DNA of 64,000 bases from an uncultured Helicobacter sp. (lineage in GTDB: Bacteria > Campylobacterota > Campylobacteria > Campylobacterales > Helicobacteraceae). The stretch lies in NCBI RefSeq assembly GCF_910577135.1, contig NZ_CAJTLL010000004.1, forward strand, positions 70,458 through 134,457, written 5' to 3'. This document shows, piece after piece, positions 18,573-28,589 of the stretch. The notes under the pieces were generated by a model. The model saw only the letters and a program-made list of their open reading frames with translations. It was not told where the DNA came from and searched no databases. Position 1 is the first letter of the stretch; each line of letters starts with the position of its first letter. The translations under genes were made by a program, and so were the position numbers.

Positions 18573-20975
18573 CTACGCGCGTAGCGAAGCATTGAATGTA
18601 TTTGTAAGCACGTTAAGTACGGCTTGTGTTGCGCTATTTAGCTGGGCTTCTTGCAGGGTATCCTCAAAAGACTGCAGCACAAGGCGAATACTTAATGCCA
18701 TTTGCTCTCCCAATGCGCTATCATAATACACATCGATAGGATATACATTTTGCAAAAATGCAATATTTGCCTGTGTAATTGCCTCCCGCACACGATAAAA
18801 TGGAATCTTTTTATCGATAAGAATCGTCAAATCACGCATAGATTTTTGATATTTTGAAAACGTCTTTGCCTGTGGCAGCGATACGTTGCTTAAATCAAGC
18901 TCTATTTCACAAATAAATGTCTCGCTTAAATCCATATCCGTGGCAATTTGTGGGTGCAGTTTTGCTATCACGCCCACAGGTTTATCCTCCATATATACAA
19001 AAGCACTTTGATAGGGGTGCAAGATTCTATCATCGGCAAATCCAAAAGATAGAAGAATCTCATTCGCCCCCTCTACATCGCGAATATTTTTTAAAGATAT
19101 ATCCCCCACACATCTTTGACACACAAGCCCAAAGGAGTAAAAATCCCAAAGTGCTGCTTTTATATGCGGATAGCATTCATCTTTCATTGAACCACTTGCC
19201 ACAAATGCGAGTTTGTTTTTTTCCTCTCGTTGAGCCGTATAGACACTGCCCATTTCAAATAATGCTATGCTCTTAAATCCTAGATTCTCATTGCGTTTGA
19301 TAGAATCTAAAAGTGCAGGAAGCAAACTTGTACGTAATGTATCTAGCTCTTGCGTGATAGGATTTAGCAGGGCTAAATTCTCATCAATTTGCACAAAGCC
19401 AAGTTGCATTAATCTTTGCGAAGAGGCAAACACGTAGTGTATACACTCCATAAAAGCATTTGCGATAAAGCTACGGGCGAGTTTTCTGCTATTTTTATAC
19501 ACAAAATATGCATTTGATGTATTATGCGATTGTAAGCAAAGCAGAGGTGAAGAAGGAATATTATCAATCCCATAGATTCTTAGTACCTCCTCTGCTACAT
19601 CTTGTATGCTCTCTATATCGTGGCGATAGTGCGGCACAGCAATCATAAAGAAATTTTCATCACAAGTTACATCAAGCTTGAAATCAAGACGTTTGAGTAT
19701 GGTAGCAATTTCTTCTTTATCTAAATCAATCCCTATAATCTTATTAATCGCGCCAAAAGTCGTTTTAATCGTTATTTCATCGGCACTTTGAGAAATATTA
19801 TGCGAACCAGAATACACCAGCACGTCCGAACTATTAACCATTTTTTTACATAAAAAATCCATGCCTTGCTCTAAGAGCGGATTGCTCCCCCTTGTACTAC
19901 GATAGGTAAGCTGCGTATCGCCTTTGATTTTATGCTGATGGATTGCCTTTGCGATTTGCACAGGTTTCACATAGCTTGCTTCGATGATGAGAATCTCTGA
20001 ACGTGTCCCAAAATGCCGTTCCCCATAGGTTACACCAATCATAGAAAGTTTTGTATTAGCAAATACTGCCTCTAAGCCATTTTCATCTTTTTTTACTCGA
20101 AGCTGTGCGGCTAAACCATTATCTAGAACAATGTCCTTACTCTCGCACTCACGCAGTTTGTAAGCGTTCAAAATCACACCTGTCATATATGTGCCAAATT
20201 CCAAAAAATTGCATATAATATCATCAGCTAAACTACCATTTCTTGCTAAAGCAATGGCAATATCTATGGGAAGCCGCGCTTGTTTAACCTCTATAACGCG
20301 ATAGAGTAGGTGCGCATTAATTTTCTCATCAGTAAGAATCTGCAGTACCCGCCCAAGCCCTAGAGTGATAACATTATCCATATCAATCTCGTGTTTTAAG
20401 CGTAAATCATAGCAAGTAGCAAGCTCACGTGCGATACCTAGCACACTCAAGCAATCTCCACGATTAGGTGTTATGCTTACTTCAATCACATAATCGCTAA
20501 AAAGCGGTAATTTGCTTAACTCCTGCCCTAGGGTGAGCTTCCCCGCACTCTCATCTAAAATCATAATGCCATCATTGATTTTAGGTAATCCTAGCTCTGT
20601 GCTAGAGCATAGCATTCCGCAACTCTCCACACCGCGCAAAGTCGTCTTTTTAATGGTTAGTTCACCGCTTTTGGTATGTGGGATTATCGCACCTTCTAAT
20701 GCCACCGCTACATACTGATCGGTTTTGACATTGGGCGCACCACATACGATTTGCAGCTCCTGTGTGCCTATATGCACACGGCATACACTTAGTCTATCCG
20801 CGTCAGGGTGCTGACTACAAGCAATAATCTTACCTACTACAACATTTTTAGGAATCTTAAGGGCATAGGCAGATTCTACTTCTAATCCAATGTTGCTTAG
20901 ACGCTCACTCACTTCATTTATATCAAGATGAGATATATCCACAAATTGCGATAATAAATGTTTTGAAAAGATCAT
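18573..20975 (-). CDS. pheT: phenylalanine--tRNA ligase beta subunit
   Basis: The 800-residue beta subunit of the alpha2-beta2 synthetase contains the N-terminal tRNA-binding (EMAP-like) domain (VVGKIIACSQHPDADRLSVCRV, about 45-66), the B3/B4 editing region, the B5 domain and the C-terminal anticodon-binding FDX-ACB domain. LASSQRLMQLG-type and NPITQELDTLRTSLLP motifs mark the core (about 510-570). It charges tRNA-Phe together with PheS. Its ATG overlaps the pheS stop in TAATG, showing translational coupling. Confidence 0.96.
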   Translation of the reverse strand: MIFSKHLLSQFVDISHLDINEVSERLSNIGLEVESAYALKIPKNVVVGKIIACSQHPDADRLSVCRVHIGTQELQIVCGAPNVKTDQYVAVALEGAIIPHTKSGELTIKKTTLRGVESCGMLCSSTELGLPKINDGIMILDESAGKLTLGQELSKLPLFSDYVIEVSITPNRGDCLSVLGIARELATCYDLRLKHEIDMDNVITLGLGRVLQILTDEKINAHLLYRVIEVKQARLPIDIAIALARNGSLADDIICNFLEFGTYMTGVILNAYKLRECESKDIVLDNGLAAQLRVKKDENGLEAVFANTKLSMIGVTYGERHFGTRSEILIIEASYVKPVQIAKAIHQHKIKGDTQLTYRSTRGSNPLLEQGMDFLCKKMVNSSDVLVYSGSHNISQSADEITIKTTFGAINKIIGIDLDKEEIATILKRLDFKLDVTCDENFFMIAVPHYRHDIESIQDVAEEVLRIYGIDNIPSSPLLCLQSHNTSNAYFVYKNSRKLARSFIANAFMECIHYVFASSQRLMQLGFVQIDENLALLNPITQELDTLRTSLLPALLDSIKRNENLGFKSIALFEMGSVYTAQREEKNKLAFVASGSMKDECYPHIKAALWDFYSFGLVCQRCVGDISLKNIRDVEGANEILLSFGFADDRILHPYQSAFVYMEDKPVGVIAKLHPQIATDMDLSETFICEIELDLSNVSLPQAKTFSKYQKSMRDLTILIDKKIPFYRVREAITQANIAFLQNVYPIDVYYDSALGEQMALSIRLVLQSFEDTLQEAQLNSATQAVLNVLTNTFNASLRA

Positions 20976-21976
20976 TAAAACTGCTCCAATACCCGTAAAT
21001 CTGTCTCAAAAAAGCTACGTAAATCATTCACACGATGAGTAAGCATAGCAAACCGCTCAACACCAAGTCCAAAGGCATATCCGCTCACATCTTTATAGCC
21101 TACAGCATCAAACACCTTTTGATTCACAATGCCACAGCCTAGCACTTCAAGCCACCCTGTATGTGAGCATACCCTGCAACCCTCTGCTTTGCAAAATACA
21201 CAGCTAATATCCACTTCCGCACTTGGCTCTGTGAAGGGGAAAAAGCTCGAGCGGAAGCGAATGCGAACATCGCCAAACATATAGTGCAAAAAATCCTCTA
21301 AAATATATTTTAAATGTGCGAAATTGACTTTATCTTTTTCATCTACTACTAGCCCCTCGACTTGATGAAACATCGGTGAATGCGTCAAGTCATAATCCCG
21401 TCTAAACACATTGCCCGGAGCAATCATACGAATAGGCAAGGAATCCTTTTCCATAGTGCGAATCTGCACAGGCGAAGTATGTGTGCGAAGCAACATAGAA
21501 TCTTTAAAATAAAATGTATCCTGCATATCGCGCGCTGGGTGGTATGCGGGGAGATTGAGGGCTTCAAAATTATGAAACTCATCTTCTACAAGTGGTCCTG
21601 TGCCGATAGAAAAATCCATATTGACAAAAAAATCAATGATTCTATCCATTGTTTGCGATATAGGGTGCCCTTGACTTTTTAAACGCAAGGTGCTAAATAA
21701 ACTCGCATCAATAGATTCTTGAGCGAGATTTTCACTCATTTGAGCTTTTAAGAGCATATCTTTTTTGGTATTAAAAGCCCTTTCAAACTCTTCTTTAGCG
21801 GCATTTAAATCCGTAGCAAAAGACTTTTTCGCCTCTCCTTGAAGTGTTTTTAGTATGACAAATTGCTGTGTCAAAACACCCTTTTTCCCTATAACCTCTA
21901 TCCGCAATGCTTCTAGGGCTTCTAGATTCCCTACCTGCTTTAACTTTTCTAAAATCTCTTGTATTTGCTTTTTCAA
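20975..21976 (-). CDS. pheS: phenylalanine--tRNA ligase alpha subunit
   Basis: This class II synthetase catalytic subunit contains motif-2-like [35 protein letters not shown] and motif 3 in [20 protein letters not shown]. The frame is open back to an ATG at 22048 (357 residues). I prefer the TTG at 21976 (333 residues, [12 protein letters not shown]) because AGAGG lies about eight bases before it, the length fits the family, and the extra 24 residues are not helical. The upstream ATG has no ribosome-binding site and lies in a -10-like stretch (TACAAT). If the longer start is used, the extension is an odd N-terminal tail. Confidence 0.93.
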   Translation of the reverse strand: MKKQIQEILEKLKQVGNLEALEALRIEVIGKKGVLTQQFVILKTLQGEAKKSFATDLNAAKEEFERAFNTKKDMLLKAQMSENLAQESIDASLFSTLRLKSQGHPISQTMDRIIDFFVNMDFSIGTGPLVEDEFHNFEALNLPAYHPARDMQDTFYFKDSMLLRTHTSPVQIRTMEKDSLPIRMIAPGNVFRRDYDLTHSPMFHQVEGLVVDEKDKVNFAHLKYILEDFLHYMFGDVRIRFRSSFFPFTEPSAEVDISCVFCKAEGCRVCSHTGWLEVLGCGIVNQKVFDAVGYKDVSGYAFGLGVERFAMLTHRVNDLRSFFETDLRVLEQF

Positions 21977-22156
21977 ATTCCCTACCTCTGTGTTATCTGT
22001 TCTTGTGTGATTGGTATTTGCGCGATATAAAAAGCGATATTGTAGCATATTTAAAGATTATTATTGATATTTAAAGCTATAATATCACTTATTCTACATA
22101 CAATGAGCATTCTCATCTTTATCATATAGCATTAAGAGTCTTGCAAGGAGCATAAA

Positions 22157-22498
22157 ATGGCAGAAAAAAATATTTTTGAGAAAATCGTAGCAGGGGAGCT
22201 TCCCTGTAAAAAAGTGGCAGAAAATGAGCAATTTCTTGCTTTTTATGATATTAATCCTAAAGCGCCTGTGCATATTCTAGCCATTCCAAAAGTATGTGTT
22301 AAGGACTTCTCTTGTGCTTCTGCGGAGCTTTTAGGAGGGCTTTGTGCATTCAGTCAGGAAGTAGCACGTATGGTAGGCATTGATAAAAGCGGTTATAGAA
22401 TCTGCACAAATATTGGTGCAGACGGAGGGCAGGAAGTGCTGCATTTGCATTTTCATATCCTCGGCGGAGGTAAACTCTCTTTCTCTAAACTCGCATAG
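22157..22498 (+). CDS. HIT family (Hint-type) nucleotide hydrolase
   Basis: This 113-residue histidine-triad protein has the defining HLHFHIL motif near residue 96 and the upstream FYDINPKAPVHILAIPK strand and loop. Hint enzymes hydrolyse purine nucleoside phosphoramidates and adenylates in the cytoplasm. Length and motifs are typical. GGAG lies in front of the ATG. It is divergent from pheST and followed by the methyltransferase gene 28 bases later, perhaps in one transcript. Confidence 0.93.
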   Translation: MAEKNIFEKIVAGELPCKKVAENEQFLAFYDINPKAPVHILAIPKVCVKDFSCASAELLGGLCAFSQEVARMVGIDKSGYRICTNIGADGGQEVLHLHFHILGGGKLSFSKLA

Positions 22499-22526
22499 AT
22501 TCTATTAAAGCACATAAAGTAAAGCA

Positions 22527-23159
22527 ATGCACGAAGACGCACTCAAATGGAATGAACGTTATAAAAATGACTTTATGCCTAATGAGCCAAGTGCGTTTGT
22601 TATCAACGCTTGTGCGCTGCTTGAAGCCCATTTCCCACAACTTAAAGTGATAAAAGATACAGACAATCCGCGTCCTGTGGCACTTGATATAGCTTGTGGC
22701 AATGGACGCCACGCAAAGGTGCTATCACAGCTTGGTTTTATGGTAGATGCGCTTGATATTTCCTCTATCGCGCTTAAAAATCTTGCCAATATAGCGCATA
22801 TCACGCCTGTTTTAGCAGATTTAGACAACTTTATATTCACGCCAAATCGCTATGATGTGGTATTGAATAGCTTTTTCCTTGATAGACGCCTTTTTCCATC
22901 GCTCATTGCCTCGCTTAAGCCTAATGGCATTGTACTATTTGAGACGTTTATTCGCCTTGATGTGGATTCTCACTTAGATAAAGCCGAAAAAGCCCTTTAT
23001 GTAAATGAATTAGAGAGTATCTTTAGCCCACAAAATGGCTTTATCACACTTCATCATCATATCTATGAAAATATAGAATCTAGCACAGGTAAAAGGGCGG
23101 CGTATCCGCATATCGTGCAATTCATCGCACAATACACAGGCAATCATAATGACATATAA
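22527..23159 (+). CDS. class I SAM-dependent methyltransferase
   Basis: A 210-residue Rossmann-fold methyltransferase. Motif I is ALDIACGNGRHAKVLSQLG (about residues 52-70), followed by the acidic strand VDALDIS, motif IV-like YDVVLNSFFLDRRLFPSL, and motif V-like LKPNGIVLFETF. It resembles TehB/Tam-like small-molecule methyltransferases. The substrate is unknown. Its 3' end overlaps the MATE exporter start by 11 bases, so the two are translationally coupled; a shared detoxification role is inference. Confidence 0.85.
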   Translation: MHEDALKWNERYKNDFMPNEPSAFVINACALLEAHFPQLKVIKDTDNPRPVALDIACGNGRHAKVLSQLGFMVDALDISSIALKNLANIAHITPVLADLDNFIFTPNRYDVVLNSFFLDRRLFPSLIASLKPNGIVLFETFIRLDVDSHLDKAEKALYVNELESIFSPQNGFITLHHHIYENIESSTGKRAAYPHIVQFIAQYTGNHNDI

Positions 23160-24507
23160 TTTCAACCAACGTATGCGTAAGATTCTAAGTATTGCCTTGC
23201 CATCTGGAGGCAATTCGCTCTTAGATATTGTTAATATTGCCATTGGTATGTATTTTATCGCGCATATTTCTGCAGATGTGGAGGTTACAAAGCATAATAT
23301 TGTGGCACTTGGGCTGGGTATGAGCTGCTGGATGTTTCTCTTTGCGCTTACTACGATTTTTTATGTGGGCACAAACGCACAAGTCTCACGTGCCTTTGGA
23401 GAAAGGAATTATACGAAAATGCAAGCCGTACTTAGCACGATGAGCATAGGGGTTGTGTTTTTTTCTATACCTATTTATCTCCTTGCTTATAATTTTAATG
23501 GCTTGTATTTTGATTGGATGGGTGTGGGGGAGGAGACAAAAGCCTTGGGTATGCTGTATTTGGGCTGGATTTTTTGCTCTATCCCCGCCCTTTTACTTAA
23601 AACGATTTTTATCTCCGCCTTAGCCTCCACGGGCGATACAAAAAGTGTCTTTTTTATTAAAATCATTAGCACAAGCTTAAATATTGCCTTGAATTTTATG
23701 TTGATTTTTGGCGTGCATTCCCTCCATATCCCTCCGCTTGGCATTGCAGGTGCAGGGATATCAAATGTTATGATCTCTTATTTTGAAGGCATTATTTTGT
23801 TTGGAATCCTCTGTGGGCTGCATAGACACTTAAAAATATCTTTGGTTTTTAAATGGCGGATTTTGCTTTTTGGATTGCGCATCGGCTTACCCTCTGGGAT
23901 TGAACGAGGGCTTACCATTCTCTCCCTTGTGCTGATTACAAAGTTTATGACAGACTATGGCTTAGAGGTGATTGCTGGGTTTCAAATCGGATCAAGGGTG
24001 GAGAGCTTTATTTGTATGCCCGGATTTGGATTCCAAGTCGCTGCAATGGCGTTAGTAGGACAAATGCTAGGGGCTAAGCGGCTTGATTTAGCAGAATCTT
24101 TTATCCGCACGATTTTGCTTATCTCCTCTATTATTATGGGTATATTGGGGATTGGGCTTTGTGTGTTTGGCAGGGAGCTTTCAAATCTCTTTAGTGAGGA
24201 TATGGCAGTGCTTGATTATTCTTTAATGTATCTTATCGCCGTTGGTGTATCGCAAGTGCCACAAATCTGCGTGTTTGTGCTTGATGGAGCATTAAGGGGA
24301 AGTGGCGCGACAAAGCTATCGCTTTGGATTAATACCGGTAGCATTTGGCTACTTAGAATCTTCCCTATGTGGCTCTGTGTGCATTACCAACTTCACGCAG
24401 GATATATTTTTGGGATTATCTGCTGTGAGACATTCCTACGTGCTCTTATCTTTGGCTTTATTTTCTATAAAGGTATATGGAAGCACTATATTGCAAGAAT
24501 CTTATAA
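23149..24507 (+). CDS. MATE family multidrug efflux transporter
   Basis: The 452-residue protein has about twelve hydrophobic segments in two matching halves, as expected for MATE exporters that expel cationic drugs and dyes in exchange for Na+ or H+. Family features include the opening LSIALPSGGNSLLDIVNIAIGMYFIAHI, GLPSGIERGLTILSLV at the start of the second half, and DGALRGSGATKLSLWINTG near residue 375. It overlaps the preceding methyltransferase by 11 bases. Substrate is not predictable. Confidence 0.92.
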   Translation: MTYNFNQRMRKILSIALPSGGNSLLDIVNIAIGMYFIAHISADVEVTKHNIVALGLGMSCWMFLFALTTIFYVGTNAQVSRAFGERNYTKMQAVLSTMSIGVVFFSIPIYLLAYNFNGLYFDWMGVGEETKALGMLYLGWIFCSIPALLLKTIFISALASTGDTKSVFFIKIISTSLNIALNFMLIFGVHSLHIPPLGIAGAGISNVMISYFEGIILFGILCGLHRHLKISLVFKWRILLFGLRIGLPSGIERGLTILSLVLITKFMTDYGLEVIAGFQIGSRVESFICMPGFGFQVAAMALVGQMLGAKRLDLAESFIRTILLISSIIMGILGIGLCVFGRELSNLFSEDMAVLDYSLMYLIAVGVSQVPQICVFVLDGALRGSGATKLSLWINTGSIWLLRIFPMWLCVHYQLHAGYIFGIICCETFLRALIFGFIFYKGIWKHYIARIL

Positions 24508-24599
24508 GTGAGATTCTATTATTCTTTGCTTCCAAAATGTTGGAGATGTGGCTTGAGCGAAGAGAAACGCTCTTTAAAACTTAGAGTCATTAATAAGTG

Positions 24600-24896
24600 T
24601 TATATGATAGGAGATGTGACATTGTGCGTATAGATTCTTATATCTGTTTTGCCAAAGGCTTGAAGTAATTTATTGATAATAAAATGTGCATTTTGTTCGT
24701 TTAAAAATATTCTAAATAATCCATATTCTTGCCTACCGCTTACTTGTTCATCAGCACTCTGCAAAAGTGAGCTTGAAGCGTATTTGGCACATTTGATATG
24801 AAAAAAATCATCATATCCATCTTCTAGCAACATATCTACAATGCTATCTTTGAGTGTAGCCTTAAAATAAATATCAATGCTAAGTTCTGCTTCCAT
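24600..24896 (-). CDS. DUF3240 family protein
   Basis: A 98-residue protein starting at the ATG at 24896, chosen because the longer frame from 25001 runs back into the preceding membrane-protein gene. It has the DUF3240 pattern: SIDIYFKATLKDSIVDMLLE at the N-terminus, ADEQVSGRQEYGLFRIFL in the middle and a C-terminal TDIRIY strand. DUF3240 is a small ferredoxin-like fold often found beside heavy-metal RND pumps, but none is visible here. It lies 16 bases after the membrane-protein stop and is probably co-transcribed with it. Confidence 0.7.
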   Translation of the reverse strand: MEAELSIDIYFKATLKDSIVDMLLEDGYDDFFHIKCAKYASSSLLQSADEQVSGRQEYGLFRIFLNEQNAHFIINKLLQAFGKTDIRIYTHNVTSPII

Positions 24897-24912
24897 AAGA
24901 TACCCTATAATG

Positions 24913-25644
24913 TTATGAAATTGTATTTGGGATTTGCTCCCCATAGGCGATAATTTGATGGATTCTAAAAACAGCAATAAGATAGAGAATACAACCAACA
25001 ATTAGCAAAATGCAAGTGGCTAGTAAAAGCAAGGCGACTATAACGATAAGGGCTTCACTTTTTAGACCTAAGGCAACCATTGTAAAAACTAGCTCTACAA
25101 GCATAGCTATGAATGATATAACCATCATCTTTGTGCCTTTAAAGAAGTAGGCGTCATTGAGAATAAAGCTTAGCTCCTTACCCATTTGCCAAAAGATATA
25201 GAAATATACAGGTAGGGCAATACAAGTATAAAGGAATAAAGCCGCTACTGCTAGACTCCCTTCAGAATCTTTGCTAAGTAAATCATCTATATCTTGTGAC
25301 ACAATAAAGTTGATAATAGCCCCAATAAGTGCGATTGCAAAAACAACAATATAGAGATTAAAAATACGTCTTCTTAGGCTTAATTTAGAGAAATAAAAAA
25401 AGACGATGAAGAGAGCAATAAATGAACAAGCAGAGAAGATGTTAAGAAATATATTAAGTTCTGGCGGAATAACCGTAATTTCTTTATATCCTGACCAAAA
25501 TATAAAAGAAAACGCAACACAAAAACTGACAAGATAAGTAGTAACAAGAATAAGTTTCGCACGTTTGAGTAAGGGAGTGTCAGCTATATTATGAATTGCT
25601 ACACTATCGGGGACTTGAGGCATATTGACTTGAAAGAGAGCCAT
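24913..25644 (-). CDS. hypothetical multi-pass inner-membrane protein
   Basis: 243 residues with about six hydrophobic segments (roughly at 30-50, 67-85, 95-115, 135-155, 170-195 and 198-225), short loops and a soluble N-terminal tail of about 30 residues. I do not recognise the family; it recalls small DUF-type membrane proteins of Helicobacter. It has an ATG start and the DUF3240 gene follows directly. Function unknown. Confidence 0.7.
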   Translation of the reverse strand: MALFQVNMPQVPDSVAIHNIADTPLLKRAKLILVTTYLVSFCVAFSFIFWSGYKEITVIPPELNIFLNIFSACSFIALFIVFFYFSKLSLRRRIFNLYIVVFAIALIGAIINFIVSQDIDDLLSKDSEGSLAVAALFLYTCIALPVYFYIFWQMGKELSFILNDAYFFKGTKMMVISFIAMLVELVFTMVALGLKSEALIVIVALLLLATCILLIVGCILYLIAVFRIHQIIAYGEQIPNTIS

Positions 25645-25860
25645 AAGTTTCCTTTGCTACAAAAAAATAAGAGCAGGATTATAACACAAATATTTGCAGA
25701 ATCTATTCTTAGAAGCGCTGTTTTAAGGATAAGACCTTTTGATCTTTGCGGCGGTTACATTGCAAAACCCAATCTCTAAATTAACTTGTAAATATGGATT
25801 AACACTTCGTGCGAATGACGAATAAGACAATGTCTTAGCCATAAGTCAATAACTTTGGGT

Positions 25861-25886
25861 GTAAATGGGTGTTTACCCCCATTTAC
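25861..25886. repeat. 9-bp perfect stem-loop in intergenic DNA
   Basis: GTAAATGGG, eight-base loop, CCCATTTAC. It lies in the 319-base space between the membrane-protein gene (divergent side) and the mutS2 3' end. A second palindrome, GAGGCTTAAGCCTC, is at 25930-25943, twenty bases after the mutS2 stop on its strand, and may end mutS2 transcription. No gene is evident in 25645-25963. Confidence 0.5.
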
Positions 25887-25963
25887 AAGAGCTTGTGTAA
25901 GTGTGGATTGGCTTTAAGGCACAAATGCGGAGGCTTAAGCCTCAATAAGCAAAGGCATAAATA

Positions 25964-28198
25964 TTATAACTTAACAACCTTTGCCCCAAAGCCACCCATT
26001 TGTGCGGGTGCGTCTGCAAAGGATATGACTTTAGGGTGGGTTTTAAGATAATCATATACAAGCTTACTTAAGATTCCCATACCTATGCCGTGATACACAA
26101 GCACTTCATCATATCCAGCAATGAGCGCAGCAGAGAGAAACTCATCAAGTCTCTCTATCGCTTCATCGCCCCGCATTCCGTGCAAATCAAGGCTTACCCC
26201 TGCCTTTGCGGGGGCTTTGAAAATAATATCCATCTTTGGAGGAGGTAATGGCGTGCTAGAGGGCTGAATATCCTTAAGATTTGCTTTGATTTTCATACCG
26301 CTTTCAAGTGTGATAGTGCATACCTTACCCTTTATGCTAAGGATATGCCCTTGTGTGTTTTGATACTTCACTCTATCACCTACTTTGAAAATATGAGGTT
26401 TTTGTGTGTGCGGTGTCAAAGGCTGTGTTTGTAGGGATTGCGTATGTGATAGAATCTTATGGGCTTGGTTAAAAGCCTTGTGTATTTCTTTGCTTTCTTG
26501 TGCTTTGAGGGTAGCTTTAAGCGTTTGCGTGGCTTGATGATAAGTAGATTCTAAATTGCGCTTGAGTGTGAGAAAAGCTGTCTTTTGCTCCTCTTCTTGC
26601 GTTTTAAGCGATAGAATCTTCGCCTGATATGTTGCAATCGTGGCTTCAAGCTCTGTACGTTTGGTTTGAAGCGCACTCTCTAACTCGCTGGAACGTTCTA
26701 TAAGTTCATTTAATCGCTCTTTGTCCGCGCCATACACTTCTTTGGCTGTTTTGATAAGGGAAAGTGGGATTCCGTAACGTGCGGCACTTTCAAAGGCATA
26801 GCTTTTGCCAATACTCCCATCAAGAAAGCTAAAAAGCGGTCTTTGGGCTTGTATATCATACATCGCTGCACAAAGCTGCACTTTGGGATTATGCGCCATA
26901 AGTGCACTCAAATGCTTGTGGTGCGTGGTGAGTAGAATCTTTGCGTGATTATTCATTAAATGCTCTAATAGCACTTTATAGAGACTTGCAGCTTCATCAG
27001 CGTCCGTGCCTAGCTCGATTTCATCAATACCAAGCAGTAGATTTTGTGTTTGCAAAATCTGCTTAAACTCAAGCATTCTCCCCGCAAAAGTAGAAATATC
27101 GTTTTTGCTATTTTGTGGATCGCTTATAATCGCCACGATATGTTTAAAATAGGGGATTTTAGACTTATAGGCGTTGATTTTGAGCGGGATAAGATATTTG
27201 CTTAAGAAACACACAGCAAGGAGGGATTTAAGCAGGATAGTTTTACCCCCTGCATTCACGCCTGTAATCATTAGCACATCACCATTACAGGCAAAGCTAA
27301 TGGGCTTTGGATTGGCTAATGTGGGGTGTGAAAATTCCTCAATGACAATCTCTTTTTGTGTTGTGAGTTCATATATGAAAGAGAGATTATAAGCCTTTGC
27401 AAAGGCGATTCGGGCATAAATTTGATCAAATGTATCAAAGGCGTGATTAAGAAATGTGAGAAAAGGTGTGTATTTATGTAGAGTAAGGCAAAGGCTCTTA
27501 CAAAGGGTGTAGAGGCTCTCTTGCAAAGTGTCTTTAAGCGCATTTTGCCGCTCTTTTAATGTGTTAATCGCATCTGGCAGGAGATAGAAAAATCCATTGT
27601 GAGAGCGCTCAAGTACCATTCCTTTAATCACTTGATTATACCCTGCTTTAAGCAGTAGGCACTCATTTTGATTGATGTAATGCATACTATTATCGACAAG
27701 ATAGGGTGTAATCTCGCGGGAATGCAGAATCCGTCTGATTTGCTCGTCAATGTGGATTTTGATCTGCTTGATATGGGACTTTAGGTTGTCAATGTCTGGA
27801 TAAATACCCTCACATAGCTCACCTTGTGTGTCAAAGATAGATTCCATATCGCATATTGCTTGAGGAATGAGAATCTTATCAAGCCACGTTTTTGTATGCG
27901 GGGTGGATTCTGTAATATGTGCTTTGAGATAGAGAAAATAACGCACAAGCTGCATAAAGGTAAAAATCGCTTCAAGTTGTAATGTGCTGTGCTTTTGCAA
28001 ATGCACGATGGGTGTATCAAGCGTGGGTAGAGGTGGCGGAGCATTAAGAGGGATAGAATCGAGCTCTTGCAGGATTTGTGCGTAGAATCTCCTATCGCCA
28101 TTGAACATAAAGGGTTTTTCTCGTGCAAAATATGTGTGAAATTGAGAAACAAAATCACTTAAATCAAGGCGAGCGATGAGTGTTTGATGGCTTTGCAC
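25964..28198 (-). CDS. mutS2: MutS2 family endonuclease/recombination suppressor
   Basis: The 744-residue protein has the MutS core without the mismatch-recognition domain. The Walker A motif is ITGVNAGGKTILLKS (about residue 310), Walker B is NLLLGIDEIELGTD (about 388-400), and a long coiled coil spans about 490-570. The C-terminal Smr domain starts near residue 660 (SLDLHGMRGDEAIERLDEFL, and YHGIGMGILSKLV, where the usual HGKGTG is altered to HGIGMG). H. pylori MutS2 binds branched DNA and suppresses homologous recombination. It is the last gene of a run that includes murC, as in H. pylori. Confidence 0.95.
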   Translation of the reverse strand: MQSHQTLIARLDLSDFVSQFHTYFAREKPFMFNGDRRFYAQILQELDSIPLNAPPPLPTLDTPIVHLQKHSTLQLEAIFTFMQLVRYFLYLKAHITESTPHTKTWLDKILIPQAICDMESIFDTQGELCEGIYPDIDNLKSHIKQIKIHIDEQIRRILHSREITPYLVDNSMHYINQNECLLLKAGYNQVIKGMVLERSHNGFFYLLPDAINTLKERQNALKDTLQESLYTLCKSLCLTLHKYTPFLTFLNHAFDTFDQIYARIAFAKAYNLSFIYELTTQKEIVIEEFSHPTLANPKPISFACNGDVLMITGVNAGGKTILLKSLLAVCFLSKYLIPLKINAYKSKIPYFKHIVAIISDPQNSKNDISTFAGRMLEFKQILQTQNLLLGIDEIELGTDADEAASLYKVLLEHLMNNHAKILLTTHHKHLSALMAHNPKVQLCAAMYDIQAQRPLFSFLDGSIGKSYAFESAARYGIPLSLIKTAKEVYGADKERLNELIERSSELESALQTKRTELEATIATYQAKILSLKTQEEEQKTAFLTLKRNLESTYHQATQTLKATLKAQESKEIHKAFNQAHKILSHTQSLQTQPLTPHTQKPHIFKVGDRVKYQNTQGHILSIKGKVCTITLESGMKIKANLKDIQPSSTPLPPPKMDIIFKAPAKAGVSLDLHGMRGDEAIERLDEFLSAALIAGYDEVLVYHGIGMGILSKLVYDYLKTHPKVISFADAPAQMGGFGAKVVKL

Positions 28199-28220
28199 AG
28201 CTTAATCCATAAGATTAAAA

Positions 28221-28589
28221 TTAATCCACTTCTTGCAAAGTGCAATCTTGCAAAGGAATGATAATGTGCGAATAAGAGCTGTTTGGCTTACCTTGAAAGC
28301 TCATCGTGCCATTGCTGAGATTAAAGTCTGTTTGTGTAATTTCAATCGCGCTGCCTTGATAGCTACAAACAAGTGGAATATCCCGCACAAAGGCACTTTT
28401 AAGTGCGCTAAGATTCTCACTCTCTTTTTCTTGTAGAGTATTATAAATCCCAATAAGCAGGGCGATTGCTAAAAACGAAGCGCCTATGAGAACTTGCGTT
28501 TTGCGTGAGATGTGATTTTTATATTTCCCCACAAGCAAACCAATGGCGACAAAAAGTAGCAGTGTAAGCACAAAAATAAGATAGCCCAT
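28221..28589 (-). CDS. hypothetical membrane-anchored protein
   Basis: 122 residues with two N-terminal transmembrane segments (about 3-20 and 34-50) and a soluble C-terminal domain of about 65 residues ending IIIPLQDCTLQEVD. Its ATG overlaps the murC stop (TAATG), and it precedes mutS2 by 22 bases. The same small gene sits between mutS2 and murC in H. pylori, where it also has no assigned function. No family name recognised. Confidence 0.75.
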   Translation of the reverse strand: MGYLIFVLTLLLFVAIGLLVGKYKNHISRKTQVLIGASFLAIALLIGIYNTLQEKESENLSALKSAFVRDIPLVCSYQGSAIEITQTDFNLSNGTMSFQGKPNSSYSHIIIPLQDCTLQEVD

